9,199 bases of DNA, from positions 1-9,199 of the forward strand of contig JAFTTD010000301.1 of NCBI GenBank assembly GCA_017466965.1, given 5' to 3'. The position numbers and the translations under genes are program-made. Below, one piece after another: positions 1 through 6,666 of the stretch (its first letter is position 1; every line of letters begins with the position of its first letter). The notes under the pieces are model-generated. The model was given only the letters and a program-made list of their open reading frames with translations. It did no database searches and was not told where the DNA came from. This DNA comes from Bacteroidaceae bacterium. GTDB lineage: Bacteria; Bacteroidota; Bacteroidia; Bacteroidales; Bacteroidaceae.

Positions 1-525
1 ATTAACAATCCTTACGAACAGGGAAGCATAGAGTATTATCTGTATATCAAGAACTGGATTGACACAGTTCAGTGGCATTTTGAGGACATCATCCGTGACC
101 CTCAGATTGACCCTGCAGAGGCTCTCGTGCTTAAGCGCCGCATTGACAAGAGCAATCAGGACCGCACAGACCTGGTTGAGATGATAGACAGCTATTTCCT
201 TGACAAGTACAAGGATGTGAAGATTCTTGATGACGCTACAATCAATACTGAAAGTCCTGCATGGGCTGTTGACCGCCTTAGCATCCTCGCTCTTAAGATC
301 TACCACATGAAGGAGCAGGCAAGCCGTGAAGACGCATCAGCTGAACATATCGCTAAATGCACTGAAAAGCTTAACGTTCTTCTTGAACAGCAAAAGGACC
401 TTTCGTCTGCTATCGACCAGCTCATTGCTGACATTGAGGCTGGAAGAAAGTATATGAAGGTGTATAAGCAGATGAAGATGTATAACGACCCAAGTACAAA
501 CCCAATTCTCTACGGCAAGAGATAA
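1..525 (+). CDS. DUF4254 family protein, 5' end missing
   Basis: The frame is open from the first base, so the gene starts outside the window; 174 residues and a TAA stop are present. The first visible residues, INNPYEQGSIEYYLYIKNWI, followed by DTVQWHFEDIIRDP and RRIDKSNQDRTD, are characteristic of DUF4254 proteins of Bacteroidetes. These are usually about 200 residues, so roughly 25 N-terminal residues are probably missing. A GTG at 127 would remove conserved sequence and is not the start. No enzyme motif, signal peptide or membrane segment is visible; the protein looks helical and charged, hence probably cytoplasmic. The biochemical function is unknown. It lies 28 bases upstream of a GT9 gene, the same order as at the other end of the window, which suggests a helper role in LPS core synthesis (inference). 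From base 185 it is almost identical to the minus-strand copy at the right edge. Confidence 0.88.
   Translation: MNNPYEQGSIEYYLYIKNWIDTVQWHFEDIIRDPQIDPAEALVLKRRIDKSNQDRTDLVEMIDSYFLDKYKDVKILDDATINTESPAWAVDRLSILALKIYHMKEQASREDASAEHIAKCTEKLNVLLEQQKDLSSAIDQLIADIEAGRKYMKVYKQMKMYNDPSTNPILYGKR
185..509 (+). repeat. left arm of near-identical inverted DUF4254 repeat
   Basis: Bases 185-509 match the reverse complement of 8875-9199, with base x pairing to 9384 minus x. I counted four differences by eye, at 300, 336, 348 and 393, all at third codon positions and all silent (Ile, Ala, His, Gln). The match decays at 510-513 and is lost within the last three codons. It is cut on the other side only by the window edge, so the true repeat may be longer. 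Confidence 0.93.
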
Positions 526-553
526 AGAGTATTAAAAAACTGTTCTCGTTATT

Positions 554-1627
554 ATGAACTCAAATGATGTAAAACATATCTTAGTCATAAGATTTCGTCG
601 TGTTGGCGACTCTGTACTGTCTATGTGCCTATGCCATAGTTTGCGTCAGACGTTTCCTAATGCAAAAATAGACCTTGTTATCAACAAGGGGATTCATACG
701 CTTTATGAAAATCATCCTGATGTTGACAATTGCATAATCTTTGACGATGAAGACAATAAAAGCATCACGAAATATCTGGCTAAAGTATGGAAGACAGTCC
801 ACTCTACTCGTTATGACATAATAATTGACATGCGAACTACTGTTAAGACTCTGTTCTTCTCTTTGCTTTCGTTGCGTACTCCTTTCAGGATTGGAATCCG
901 AAAAAAATATGGTTGGGGAATTTTATCACATCGTGTAGATAATCATGCGAAGGGTACAGGAAGCAGAATCGAACAGAATTTAATGCTGATGAATCCTTTG
1001 GCTGAAATAGCAATATTACAGAAGTCAAGAGAGTTTCCGCTTTATGTTGAGAATAGTCATAAACAGACGTTTCGTAAATATATGGAGTCGGAAGGCATAG
1101 ACTTTAATCGCCCTGTCATCATGGCAACAGTTACAGCCAGATTGGAATACAAAGTGTGGCCAATGGACAGGATGAAAGAGATTCTACGCCGTATAATAGA
1201 GCATTCAGACGCACAAATAATATTTAATTTCGCAGGCAAGGAGCGAGAGATGGCTATGCGCTATCAGGCAGAACTTAATAACGATCCGCACATATTCACT
1301 AATATTGAAGCAAAATCTCTTCCTGATTTATGCGCATTGTTGTCTAACTGTGATTTCTTCTTTGGCAATGAAGGTGGGCCGCGACACATGGCACAGTCGT
1401 TAGATGTTCCTTCGTATGCGATATTCCCTCCAAACATCAGCAAAACGATTTGGCTACATGATGAGGGAGAACGTTTTGCAGGCATCAGCCCTGACGATAC
1501 AGTTTCGCTTGAAGAACAGAAAGTCCGCAAAATGACATATACGGAGCGCATGAATCTAATTACAGTTGATGATGTCTGGAAAGGATTAAAAGGCATGCTG
1601 GACAAGTATTGTTTAAAGGCGAAGTAA
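554..1627 (+). CDS. glycosyltransferase family 9 (heptosyltransferase-like)
   Basis: This 357-residue protein is of normal GT9 length. Family members transfer a sugar, classically heptose from ADP-heptose, onto the growing LPS core at the cytoplasmic face of the inner membrane. The N-terminal half begins with ILVIRFRRVGDSVLS (residues 9-23), the GT9 version of the first Rossmann strand and GD loop. The C-terminal half holds GNEGGPRHMA (271-280) followed by LDVPSYAIF, the nucleotide-sugar-binding signature (usually D-x-G-P/M-x-H). Glu replaces the common Asp. The start is the ATG at 554, 28 bases after the DUF4254 stop, with no promoter between them, so the two are probably co-transcribed. It resembles the minus-strand GT9 at 8857-7817 only in motifs and lacks that protein's C-terminal cysteine cluster, so it probably uses a different acceptor. 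Donor and acceptor cannot be read from sequence. Confidence 0.88.
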   Translation: MNSNDVKHILVIRFRRVGDSVLSMCLCHSLRQTFPNAKIDLVINKGIHTLYENHPDVDNCIIFDDEDNKSITKYLAKVWKTVHSTRYDIIIDMRTTVKTLFFSLLSLRTPFRIGIRKKYGWGILSHRVDNHAKGTGSRIEQNLMLMNPLAEIAILQKSREFPLYVENSHKQTFRKYMESEGIDFNRPVIMATVTARLEYKVWPMDRMKEILRRIIEHSDAQIIFNFAGKEREMAMRYQAELNNDPHIFTNIEAKSLPDLCALLSNCDFFFGNEGGPRHMAQSLDVPSYAIFPPNISKTIWLHDEGERFAGISPDDTVSLEEQKVRKMTYTERMNLITVDDVWKGLKGMLDKYCLKAK

Positions 1628-1677
1628 CAACAAAATCGGACGGGCATAAATTCACAAAATCAAGAAATAATAAAAGT

Positions 1678-2739
1678 ATGGAAAAGAAAAGAGTGCTTAT
1701 TGATTTGCAGGACATTAGGAATCAGACATGTGGCTTTGGTCAGATAGCAAAAAATTACGCCCAAAGATTTGCTGATGCAAAAATTAATGGTGTACAATTT
1801 GTTTACCTCATGCCAAAGGATTCTAACGCCCAATATAAAGACATTGAATGTGTAAATGTCCGTCCTAAACTCAACAAGTATTTCCCATGCACCTTGCCAA
1901 AGGTTGACTTATGGCATTCTGTTAACCAACAGCAGAAATTGAAGCGCTTGAATAGAAGCACAAAATACATGCTTACTATTCACGACCTTAATTTTCTTAC
2001 AGAAAAAGGTAAACTTAGCCAATTGAAACATTTATTCCGCCTTCAAAAAAAAGTAAACAGAGCCGATGTCATAGTAACCATATCTCATTACGTTGCAAAA
2101 CAAGTAAAGACGCACCTTAATCTTCATGGTAAAGATGTACGTGTCATATACAATGGAGTGGAACGTATTGACCAAAATGCTGAAAGTAAGCCTACCTTTG
2201 CTACAGGACGTCCTTTCTTCTTTACTATAGGACAGATACGCAAAAAGAAAAACTTCCATTTGCTACTTGACGTAATGAGGGAGTTCCCAGACACAGATCT
2301 TTACATTTGTGGCGACGATCATTTCAAATGGGCAAACACTATCAGAGAAAATATTTCAGGGAAAGGGCTTAAAAACGTTTTTCTGACAGGAAAAATAAGC
2401 CAGGAAGAGAAAGTATGGCTCTACCGCAATTGTCAAGCTTTTCTTTTCCCAAGCCAAGGTGAAGGGTTCGGGTTGCCAGTCATTGAGGCTATGCAGTTCG
2501 GCAAAGCCGTATTTGCATCCAATTTCACATGCCTGCCAGAAATATGCTCAGACAAGGCATTTGTATGGGAAAACCTGAACACAAGGACTATGGTAGATTC
2601 TATACGTAAGAATCTACCTGGATTTTATGAAAACAAGAGCAAGATTGAAGAAATTCGCCAATACGCATTTTCTTTCTCATACGAGAAGCATATCGCATCA
2701 TATTTGCAGATATACAAAGAGCTTCTATGCAATAAATAA
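1678..2739 (+). CDS. glycosyltransferase family 4 (GT-B fold)
   Basis: This 353-residue retaining-type glycosyltransferase probably adds a sugar to the LPS core or a related glycan. The N-terminal half contains LTIHDLNF (residues 99-106) and VTISHYVAKQV, typical of GT4 acceptor domains. The C-terminal half opens with IYNGVE (157-162), then FTIGQIRKKKN (182-192) and the nucleotide-sugar motif EGFGLPVIE (262-270), a complete E-x7-E. The ATG at 1678 is chosen because MEKKRVLIDLQD gives the usual first beta strand. A TTG at 1609 would extend it but overlaps the end of the GT9 gene and adds a non-homologous-looking polar stretch. The gene lies 50 bases after the GT9 stop on the same strand, and no promoter is recognisable in the gap. 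It has no signal peptide, so it is cytosolic or peripheral at the membrane. The exact sugar is unknown. Confidence 0.88.
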   Translation: MEKKRVLIDLQDIRNQTCGFGQIAKNYAQRFADAKINGVQFVYLMPKDSNAQYKDIECVNVRPKLNKYFPCTLPKVDLWHSVNQQQKLKRLNRSTKYMLTIHDLNFLTEKGKLSQLKHLFRLQKKVNRADVIVTISHYVAKQVKTHLNLHGKDVRVIYNGVERIDQNAESKPTFATGRPFFFTIGQIRKKKNFHLLLDVMREFPDTDLYICGDDHFKWANTIRENISGKGLKNVFLTGKISQEEKVWLYRNCQAFLFPSQGEGFGLPVIEAMQFGKAVFASNFTCLPEICSDKAFVWENLNTRTMVDSIRKNLPGFYENKSKIEEIRQYAFSFSYEKHIASYLQIYKELLCNK

Positions 2740-2773
2740 AAACATAATGATTCTTTTTTCAGAGAAACCATAA

Positions 2774-2804
2774 TTTGCTACAATTGTATAACTCCTCATT
2801 TTTG
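2774..2804 (+). promoter_or_regulatory. predicted Bacteroidetes promoter for the LPS-kinase-like gene
   Basis: TTTG at 2774-2777 is followed after 19 bases by CATTTTTG at 2797-2804. This matches the Bacteroidetes -33 TTTG and -7 TAnnTTTG consensus except for one base. Transcription would begin about 20 bases before the ATG at 2832. The 92-base gap after the GT4 gene is much longer than needed for simple co-transcription, which fits an internal promoter. Confidence 0.55.
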
Positions 2805-2831
2805 CAGAATTATTGAACAAAAAAGACTTTA

Positions 2832-3578
2832 ATGATAAATATTAAATACAAGGTACATCCTTCATACAAACAAACAGAATCTTTTGTAAAATCATTGCCT
2901 GTAATCTTCTCTTCAGAAGGTGCCATTATATATGAAAAGCGCAATGTGGTCAAGAGTTTTACAATAAAGGAAGAATGTTTGATTGTCAAGCAATACAAAA
3001 AGCCTAATATCATTCAGCGCATATCATATTCATTTTTCCGTCCATCAAAAGCCAAACGTGCATATAATTACGCAATACAATTATTGGATATGGGAATCTC
3101 CACTCCCTTTCCTGTAGCTTTCTTGGAAATCTATAAAAACGGATTCTTTAAGCAAGGATATTTTGTATCTACTACAGACAACAGACCTTCATGCAAAGAT
3201 ATAGAATCTGAAAAGCCAGAATCCCAGCATCTAACGGACGCACTTGCAGGTTTCATTGTCAGCATGCATGAAAAAGGCTTTCTGCATGGTGACCTGAATC
3301 TATCTAACATTTTATATTCACTTGAAGGAAACAATCAGTATAATTTTTCAATTATAGACACCAATCGTTCACATTTCATCAACAATCCAAGCAAGAAACT
3401 ATGTTATAAAAATATGATGCGAATTTCTCACAAGAGATCATTAATAAAAAACATCGTCAGCAAGTATGCAGAATTGAGAAAATGGCCTATAGACGATTCC
3501 GTCAATGCCGTATTAGGCTATCTTTCTTCTTTTGAAAGGAAAAGAAAAATAATTTGGATGTTGAAACGACTCAAGTAA
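2832..3578 (+). CDS. LPS-kinase-like protein (Kdo/WaaP/InaA family)
   Basis: This 248-residue protein has an atypical protein-kinase fold of the lipopolysaccharide kinase group, whose members phosphorylate Kdo or heptose of the LPS inner core at the cytoplasmic membrane face. The catalytic loop is HGDLNLSN (residues 152-159), with Asp154 as likely catalytic base and Asn159 as metal ligand. IIDTNR (174-179) replaces the DFG motif, as is usual in this group, with Asp176 binding magnesium. Lys53 in LIVKQYKK is the likely ATP-contacting lysine. SKAKRAYNYAIQLLDMGIST (72-91) matches the helix and turn that follow in this family. It begins at the ATG at 2832. It sits between glycosyltransferase genes and has its own predicted promoter. 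The phosphorylated sugar is not known; Kdo is a reasonable guess because Bacteroidetes often carry a phosphorylated single Kdo. Confidence 0.82.
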   Translation: MINIKYKVHPSYKQTESFVKSLPVIFSSEGAIIYEKRNVVKSFTIKEECLIVKQYKKPNIIQRISYSFFRPSKAKRAYNYAIQLLDMGISTPFPVAFLEIYKNGFFKQGYFVSTTDNRPSCKDIESEKPESQHLTDALAGFIVSMHEKGFLHGDLNLSNILYSLEGNNQYNFSIIDTNRSHFINNPSKKLCYKNMMRISHKRSLIKNIVSKYAELRKWPIDDSVNAVLGYLSSFERKRKIIWMLKRLK

Positions 3579-3604
3579 TTAGTAAAATCCAATCCACACA
3601 GCTT

Positions 3605-4666
3605 ATGCTTAAGATAATGATAATTGAATTTTCTTCATGGCATGATGAATGTTTATATACCATTTGCTCATTGATGAAATCAGAAGGAACAAATGTCACA
3701 TTAGCATTAAATGAAGACTTGGCTAAAAAAGTAGGAGATTCACTCAATGATGTTTCTGACAAGATTATTTATTATCCATTCAAAAAAGGAATAAAAGGTT
3801 TTATTTCTACACTTAAACTATACCATGACATAATAAAAGAGGGATATACCCATCTCTATTTCAACTCAGCACAAGGCAGTGTCCAATGGAAATTTTTCAT
3901 TCTGCCAATTCCGAAAAGAATAAAAACAATAGGAACGCTGCACAACATAATAAAGTTAAAAAACAGCATAGGACAAAAAATAATCACAAGACGTATGGAT
4001 GGTTATGTATTACTTAACGACATCCTTACTAAGAAATACAAAGAATTCTGCAACATACCTACAATTTCTATATATCCTATCATTTATCCCGAATTACCAT
4101 TAAAGAATATACATAACAAAAAAGTCGGAGAAATCTGGATTGTAATACCAGGTGCAGTATCTATAAAGCGACGCGATTATTTTTCCCTCTTTAAGCCAGG
4201 CACACGCTATGCACCAAACATCAAATTCATAATTCTCGGTAACAAGAACAAGGAAGATGGAAATAAGATTTTTAAACATGTCAATGACTGCGGCATGACA
4301 GACAACTTCATTTTCTTTGACAAATTCATTCCTAATGATGTATTTTATTCTTACATACAAGAATGCGACTACATCATGCCATTGATACATCCTCACATTC
4401 CAATATACAATAAATATGTTACTGAAAAAATTTCAGGTACATACAATTTAGCTATAGCATACAAAAAGATTATGCTGTGCCCGATAGAAATGAATAATTT
4501 TGAAGACTTTACAGATACTTCATTGTTCTATCCTGCAGATATGATGGCAGAATTTATCAACGACCTACCAAACAAAACTATTTCTCATAACGACTATTAC
4601 AAGTTAGACAAATGGAACAAAAATAATCAACAAAATAGGCTTAAGTCTTTTTTAAGTCATATTTAA
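3605..4666 (+). CDS. putative glycosyltransferase, GT-B-like, family uncertain
   Basis: The 353-residue product is not firmly recognised. The N terminus KIMIIEFSSWHDECLYT resembles the first strand and helix of a GT-B enzyme. GTLHN (110-114) looks like the acceptor-domain strand end seen in GT4-type proteins. IWIVIPGAVSIKRRDY (177-192) followed by IKFIILGN resembles the start of the nucleotide-sugar domain. There is no clear E-x7-E; DYIMPLIHP (255-263) occupies about that place. The ATG at 3605 is preferred over a TTG at 3554, which overlaps the kinase gene by 25 bases; an ATG at 3617 is also possible. The gene follows the kinase stop by 26 bases and is probably co-transcribed. It is strikingly AT-rich (two hand-counted 60-base lines gave 14 and 19 G+C), suggesting separate acquisition. 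It most likely adds a strain-specific core or surface sugar. Confidence 0.6.
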   Translation: MLKIMIIEFSSWHDECLYTICSLMKSEGTNVTLALNEDLAKKVGDSLNDVSDKIIYYPFKKGIKGFISTLKLYHDIIKEGYTHLYFNSAQGSVQWKFFILPIPKRIKTIGTLHNIIKLKNSIGQKIITRRMDGYVLLNDILTKKYKEFCNIPTISIYPIIYPELPLKNIHNKKVGEIWIVIPGAVSIKRRDYFSLFKPGTRYAPNIKFIILGNKNKEDGNKIFKHVNDCGMTDNFIFFDKFIPNDVFYSYIQECDYIMPLIHPHIPIYNKYVTEKISGTYNLAIAYKKIMLCPIEMNNFEDFTDTSLFYPADMMAEFINDLPNKTISHNDYYKLDKWNKNNQQNRLKSFLSHI

Positions 4667-4696
4667 TGTACGTTGAGTGAATAAGCCTTTGAACTA

Positions 4697-4739
4697 TGAA
4701 GCTTGATATTTCAAAACATATAGCTTCAACTTTCAAGCT
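4697..4739. promoter_or_regulatory. two mutually exclusive 7-bp inverted repeats after the GT cluster
   Basis: TGAAGCT (4697-4703) can pair with AGCTTCA (4722-4728), and AGCTTGA (4700-4706) can pair with TCAAGCT (4733-4739). The left arms overlap, so only one stem can form at a time. There is no U-tract, so a simple intrinsic terminator is not supported. It lies 30 bases after the stop of the preceding gene and could be a weak terminator or RNA-stability structure. Confidence 0.3.
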
Positions 4740-4823
4740 CTCAACAAAAATTAAACATGTTAACTTCTTGTTTTTAATTTGAAAATATCAGCTATTTTCC
4801 ATACCTTTGCTTGATATTTCAAA
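4701..4823. repeat. 15-bp direct repeat containing a dyad, second copy at the M23 promoter
   Basis: The sequence GCTTGATATTTCAAA occurs perfectly at 4701-4715 and 4809-4823. Each copy includes the dyad TTGA-TATT-TCAA. The second copy begins at the last base of the -7 box of the predicted promoter and covers the expected transcription start. The copies are 108 bases apart, about ten helical turns. This is the layout of a pair of repressor operators, but no regulator is identified. Confidence 0.45.
4778..4809 (+). promoter_or_regulatory. predicted Bacteroidetes promoter for the M23 peptidase gene
   Basis: TTTG at 4778-4781 and TACCTTTG at 4802-4809 are separated by 20 bases, a full match to the Bacteroidetes -33/-7 consensus (TTTG and TAnnTTTG). 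Transcription would start near 4816, giving a leader of about 150 bases to the ATG at 4965. The rest of 4667-4964 is AT-rich, with no other gene visible. Confidence 0.72.
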
Positions 4824-4964
4824 GTTAGTTTTGGATAAATTCTGGAATAGGAATATACCAATAGTACAGAAAGTCCTTAAATCCCATCAACCATGGGTTT
4901 TGGTATATATGGACTATCCTATAAGGAGACACTAAAACAAACCAAATTACAGCAAAAACATATT

Positions 4965-6254
4965 ATGGGTAAAAAGAGAAGGAAGAATATCATGAAGAAT
5001 CAGTCAACAACTAACAAAGCACTTATTTTCTTGGCGTTTGCCATGGTTGCGGCACTCATAGTTTGGGGTATTATGCATATAAACACCAACAGGGAATATA
5101 AGGCTGACAATGCTGAGATTGCGGACACCATTGCCGCAATAGAAGAAGACATCATATATAAATACGGTCTTCCGATTGAAGACTTCAACGTCACATACAG
5201 CACCATACGCCAGGGACAGACTCTTGCTGAAGTCTTTCATAGCTATGGCATGTCAGCACAGAAGGTATATAACCTCACCCAATGTCCTGATTCCGTTTTT
5301 GACGTTCGCAAAGTGCGCGCCGGACATACTGGAGCGCTGCTTTCAGACAAGGACAGCACCAATACTCCACACTATTTCGTATATGAAGAGAGCGAAAAGG
5401 AATATGTTGTGTTCAACCTAATAACAGACAGCGTGTCACGAGGCGTTCTTCCATCTGAATGGAGGGAGCAGACCGTAAAAGGCAGCGTTGAATCTTCATT
5501 ATGGAATGCCATGGCAGACAATTCCGCCTCACCTCAACTTGCTGTGATGCTGTCACACATTTTCGGATGGACTATCGACTTTTTCGGAATACAGAAAGGT
5601 GATGCCTTCCGCCTTATCTACGAACAGGAATATGTAGAGGGAGAGCCGCTCAACAATTTCCGCATTCTGGCAGCTTCGTTCTGTGCTTCCGACAGCATGT
5701 TCTACGCCATTCCGTTTGTCCAGGAAGGAGAAGAACTATATTATAACGAAAAAGGAAACAGTCTTGAAGGAGCATTCCTCAAAGCTCCGCTCGACTTCTA
5801 CCGCATTTCATCACGCTTCACGAACAGCCGCTATCATCCCGTCCTAAAACGCTACCGTGCCCATCACGGTGTTGACTATGCAGCTCCTGTGGGCACACCG
5901 GTCTATGCCATCGGTAGCGGCAAGGTCATAGCAAGAGGATACCAGGCAAACGGTGGAGGAAATTATGTGAAGATTCGCCACAACAGCACTTACACTACAA
6001 CTTACATGCACCTGTCCCGTTTTGCCAAAGGCCTAAAGGTTGGCGACATGGTAGCGCAAAAAGAAGTTATTGGATATGTAGGTTCAACTGGACTTTCTAC
6101 TGGGCCTCACCTTGATTTCCGTGTATATGAGAACGGCAAGCCTATCAATCCGCTCACCATCAAGTCGCAGCCGAAAAAGCCTATCAGCAATGACAACAAA
6201 GAAGCATTCAGGACTGTTTGCGACTCACTCATGAAACGCCTTGAAAGTATTTGA
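4965..6254 (+). CDS. membrane-anchored M23 metallopeptidase, MepM/Csd3-like
   Basis: This 429-residue protein probably cleaves peptidoglycan peptide cross-links in the periplasm. A basic N terminus (MGKKRRKN) precedes one membrane segment, ALIFLAFAMVAALIVWGIM (about residues 19-37). Then come an OapA/LysM-like region with IRQGQTLAEVFHSYGMS, a Csd3-type linker domain, and the C-terminal M23 domain opened by APLDFYRISSRFTNSRYHP. Zinc-site motifs are HHGVD (His300, Asp304) and YMHLS (His349). The usual HLH is HLD here (His382, Asp384). The ATG at 4965 gives a compact basic leader. An ATG at 4992 has a better purine-rich site (AGAAGGAAG) and one at 4893 is also in frame; all keep the membrane segment. 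It has its own promoter. The gene uses a clearly more GC-rich composition than the cluster before it. Its stop lies directly against the octamer repeats. Confidence 0.88.
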   Translation: MGKKRRKNIMKNQSTTNKALIFLAFAMVAALIVWGIMHINTNREYKADNAEIADTIAAIEEDIIYKYGLPIEDFNVTYSTIRQGQTLAEVFHSYGMSAQKVYNLTQCPDSVFDVRKVRAGHTGALLSDKDSTNTPHYFVYEESEKEYVVFNLITDSVSRGVLPSEWREQTVKGSVESSLWNAMADNSASPQLAVMLSHIFGWTIDFFGIQKGDAFRLIYEQEYVEGEPLNNFRILAASFCASDSMFYAIPFVQEGEELYYNEKGNSLEGAFLKAPLDFYRISSRFTNSRYHPVLKRYRAHHGVDYAAPVGTPVYAIGSGKVIARGYQANGGGNYVKIRHNSTYTTTYMHLSRFAKGLKVGDMVAQKEVIGYVGSTGLSTGPHLDFRVYENGKPINPLTIKSQPKKPISNDNKEAFRTVCDSLMKRLESI

Positions 6255-6540
6255 GGTAAGGAGGTAAGGAGTAGAGTATTAAGGAGTTAAGAAGTTAATG
6301 AGTTAAGGAGTTAAGAAGTTAAGGAGGTAAGGAGTTAAAGTAAGAAGTTAAAAAAGGAGTTAAAAGGGGGCGATAGCATAGGAAAGTAAACACCCCATAG
6401 ATTCGTCTGAACTACCGAACTTCTGAACTTCTGAACTCCTGAGTTCCAGTACTCCTGAACTCCTAAACTCCTAAAAATCGTTCTTTAAAATAGAAAACTT
6501 AAAAACTTAAGAACTCAAAAACTTACAAACTTAAATTAAG
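6255..6540. repeat. octamer-repeat element, copy A1 (complete)
   Basis: Between two convergent genes, the sequence is a mosaic of 8-base units. The left arm (6258-6336) is nine variants of AAGGAGTT, with one 7-base interruption. An A-rich link leads to a core bounded by GGGGG (6366-6370) and CCCC (6393-6396). The right arm starts with GAACTACC (6409-6416), continues with seven variants of GAACTCCT (6417-6472) and ends in AAAAATCG. A tail in the same 8-base phase follows (variants of AAACTTAA). The left unit AGGAGTTA is complementary to GAACTCCT at seven of eight positions, so both arms can form a long hairpin around the core. The first unit begins within four bases of the M23 stop codon. Confidence 0.9.
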
Positions 6541-6666
6541 GTTATAAGGTAGGCAATGCCACCCAATGGTATCGTCTGAACTACCGAACTCCTGAACTTC
6601 TGAACTCCTGAGCTCCAGTACTCCTGAACTTCTAAAAACCGTTCTTTAAATAGAGAACTCAAAAAC
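6541..6666. repeat. octamer-repeat element, copy A2 (right half only)
   Basis: A second copy directly follows A1 but lacks the AAGGAGTT arm. It has a different small core (GGTAGGC-AAT-GCCACC, a short bulged hairpin at 6548-6563). It then has the shared block from TCGTCTGAACTACC, six octamers (6586-6633), AAAAACCG and the tail. The tail runs into the acyltransferase gene: its TGA stop (6669-6667, minus strand) lies inside a tail unit. Confidence 0.85.
6634..6658 (-). terminator. terminator-like hairpin after the acyltransferase gene
   Basis: Read on the minus strand, GTTCTCTA (6658-6651), a 2-base loop and TAAAGAAC (6648-6641) pair with one mismatch, followed by GG and a run of five U (6638-6634). 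It lies eight bases after the acyltransferase stop, as an intrinsic terminator would. The stem is AT-rich, so strength is uncertain. Confidence 0.5.

Noticed and set aside
1609..1677. TTG start extending the GT4 protein by 23 residues
   Set aside because: It overlaps the GT9 gene, adds a polar stretch unlike the family N terminus, and the ATG at 1678 fits the first beta strand.
3554..3604. TTG start for the glycosyltransferase-like gene
   Set aside because: It lies inside the kinase coding region; ATGs at 3605 and 3617 give a GT-B-like N terminus.
4893..4964. Upstream ATG for the M23 peptidase
   Set aside because: It would add 24 polar residues before an already sufficient basic leader and membrane segment; not excluded, but less likely.
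6255..6666. CRISPR array from the short regular repeats
   Set aside because: The units are 8 bases and contiguous, with no unique spacers, no repeats of the usual length and no cas genes nearby.
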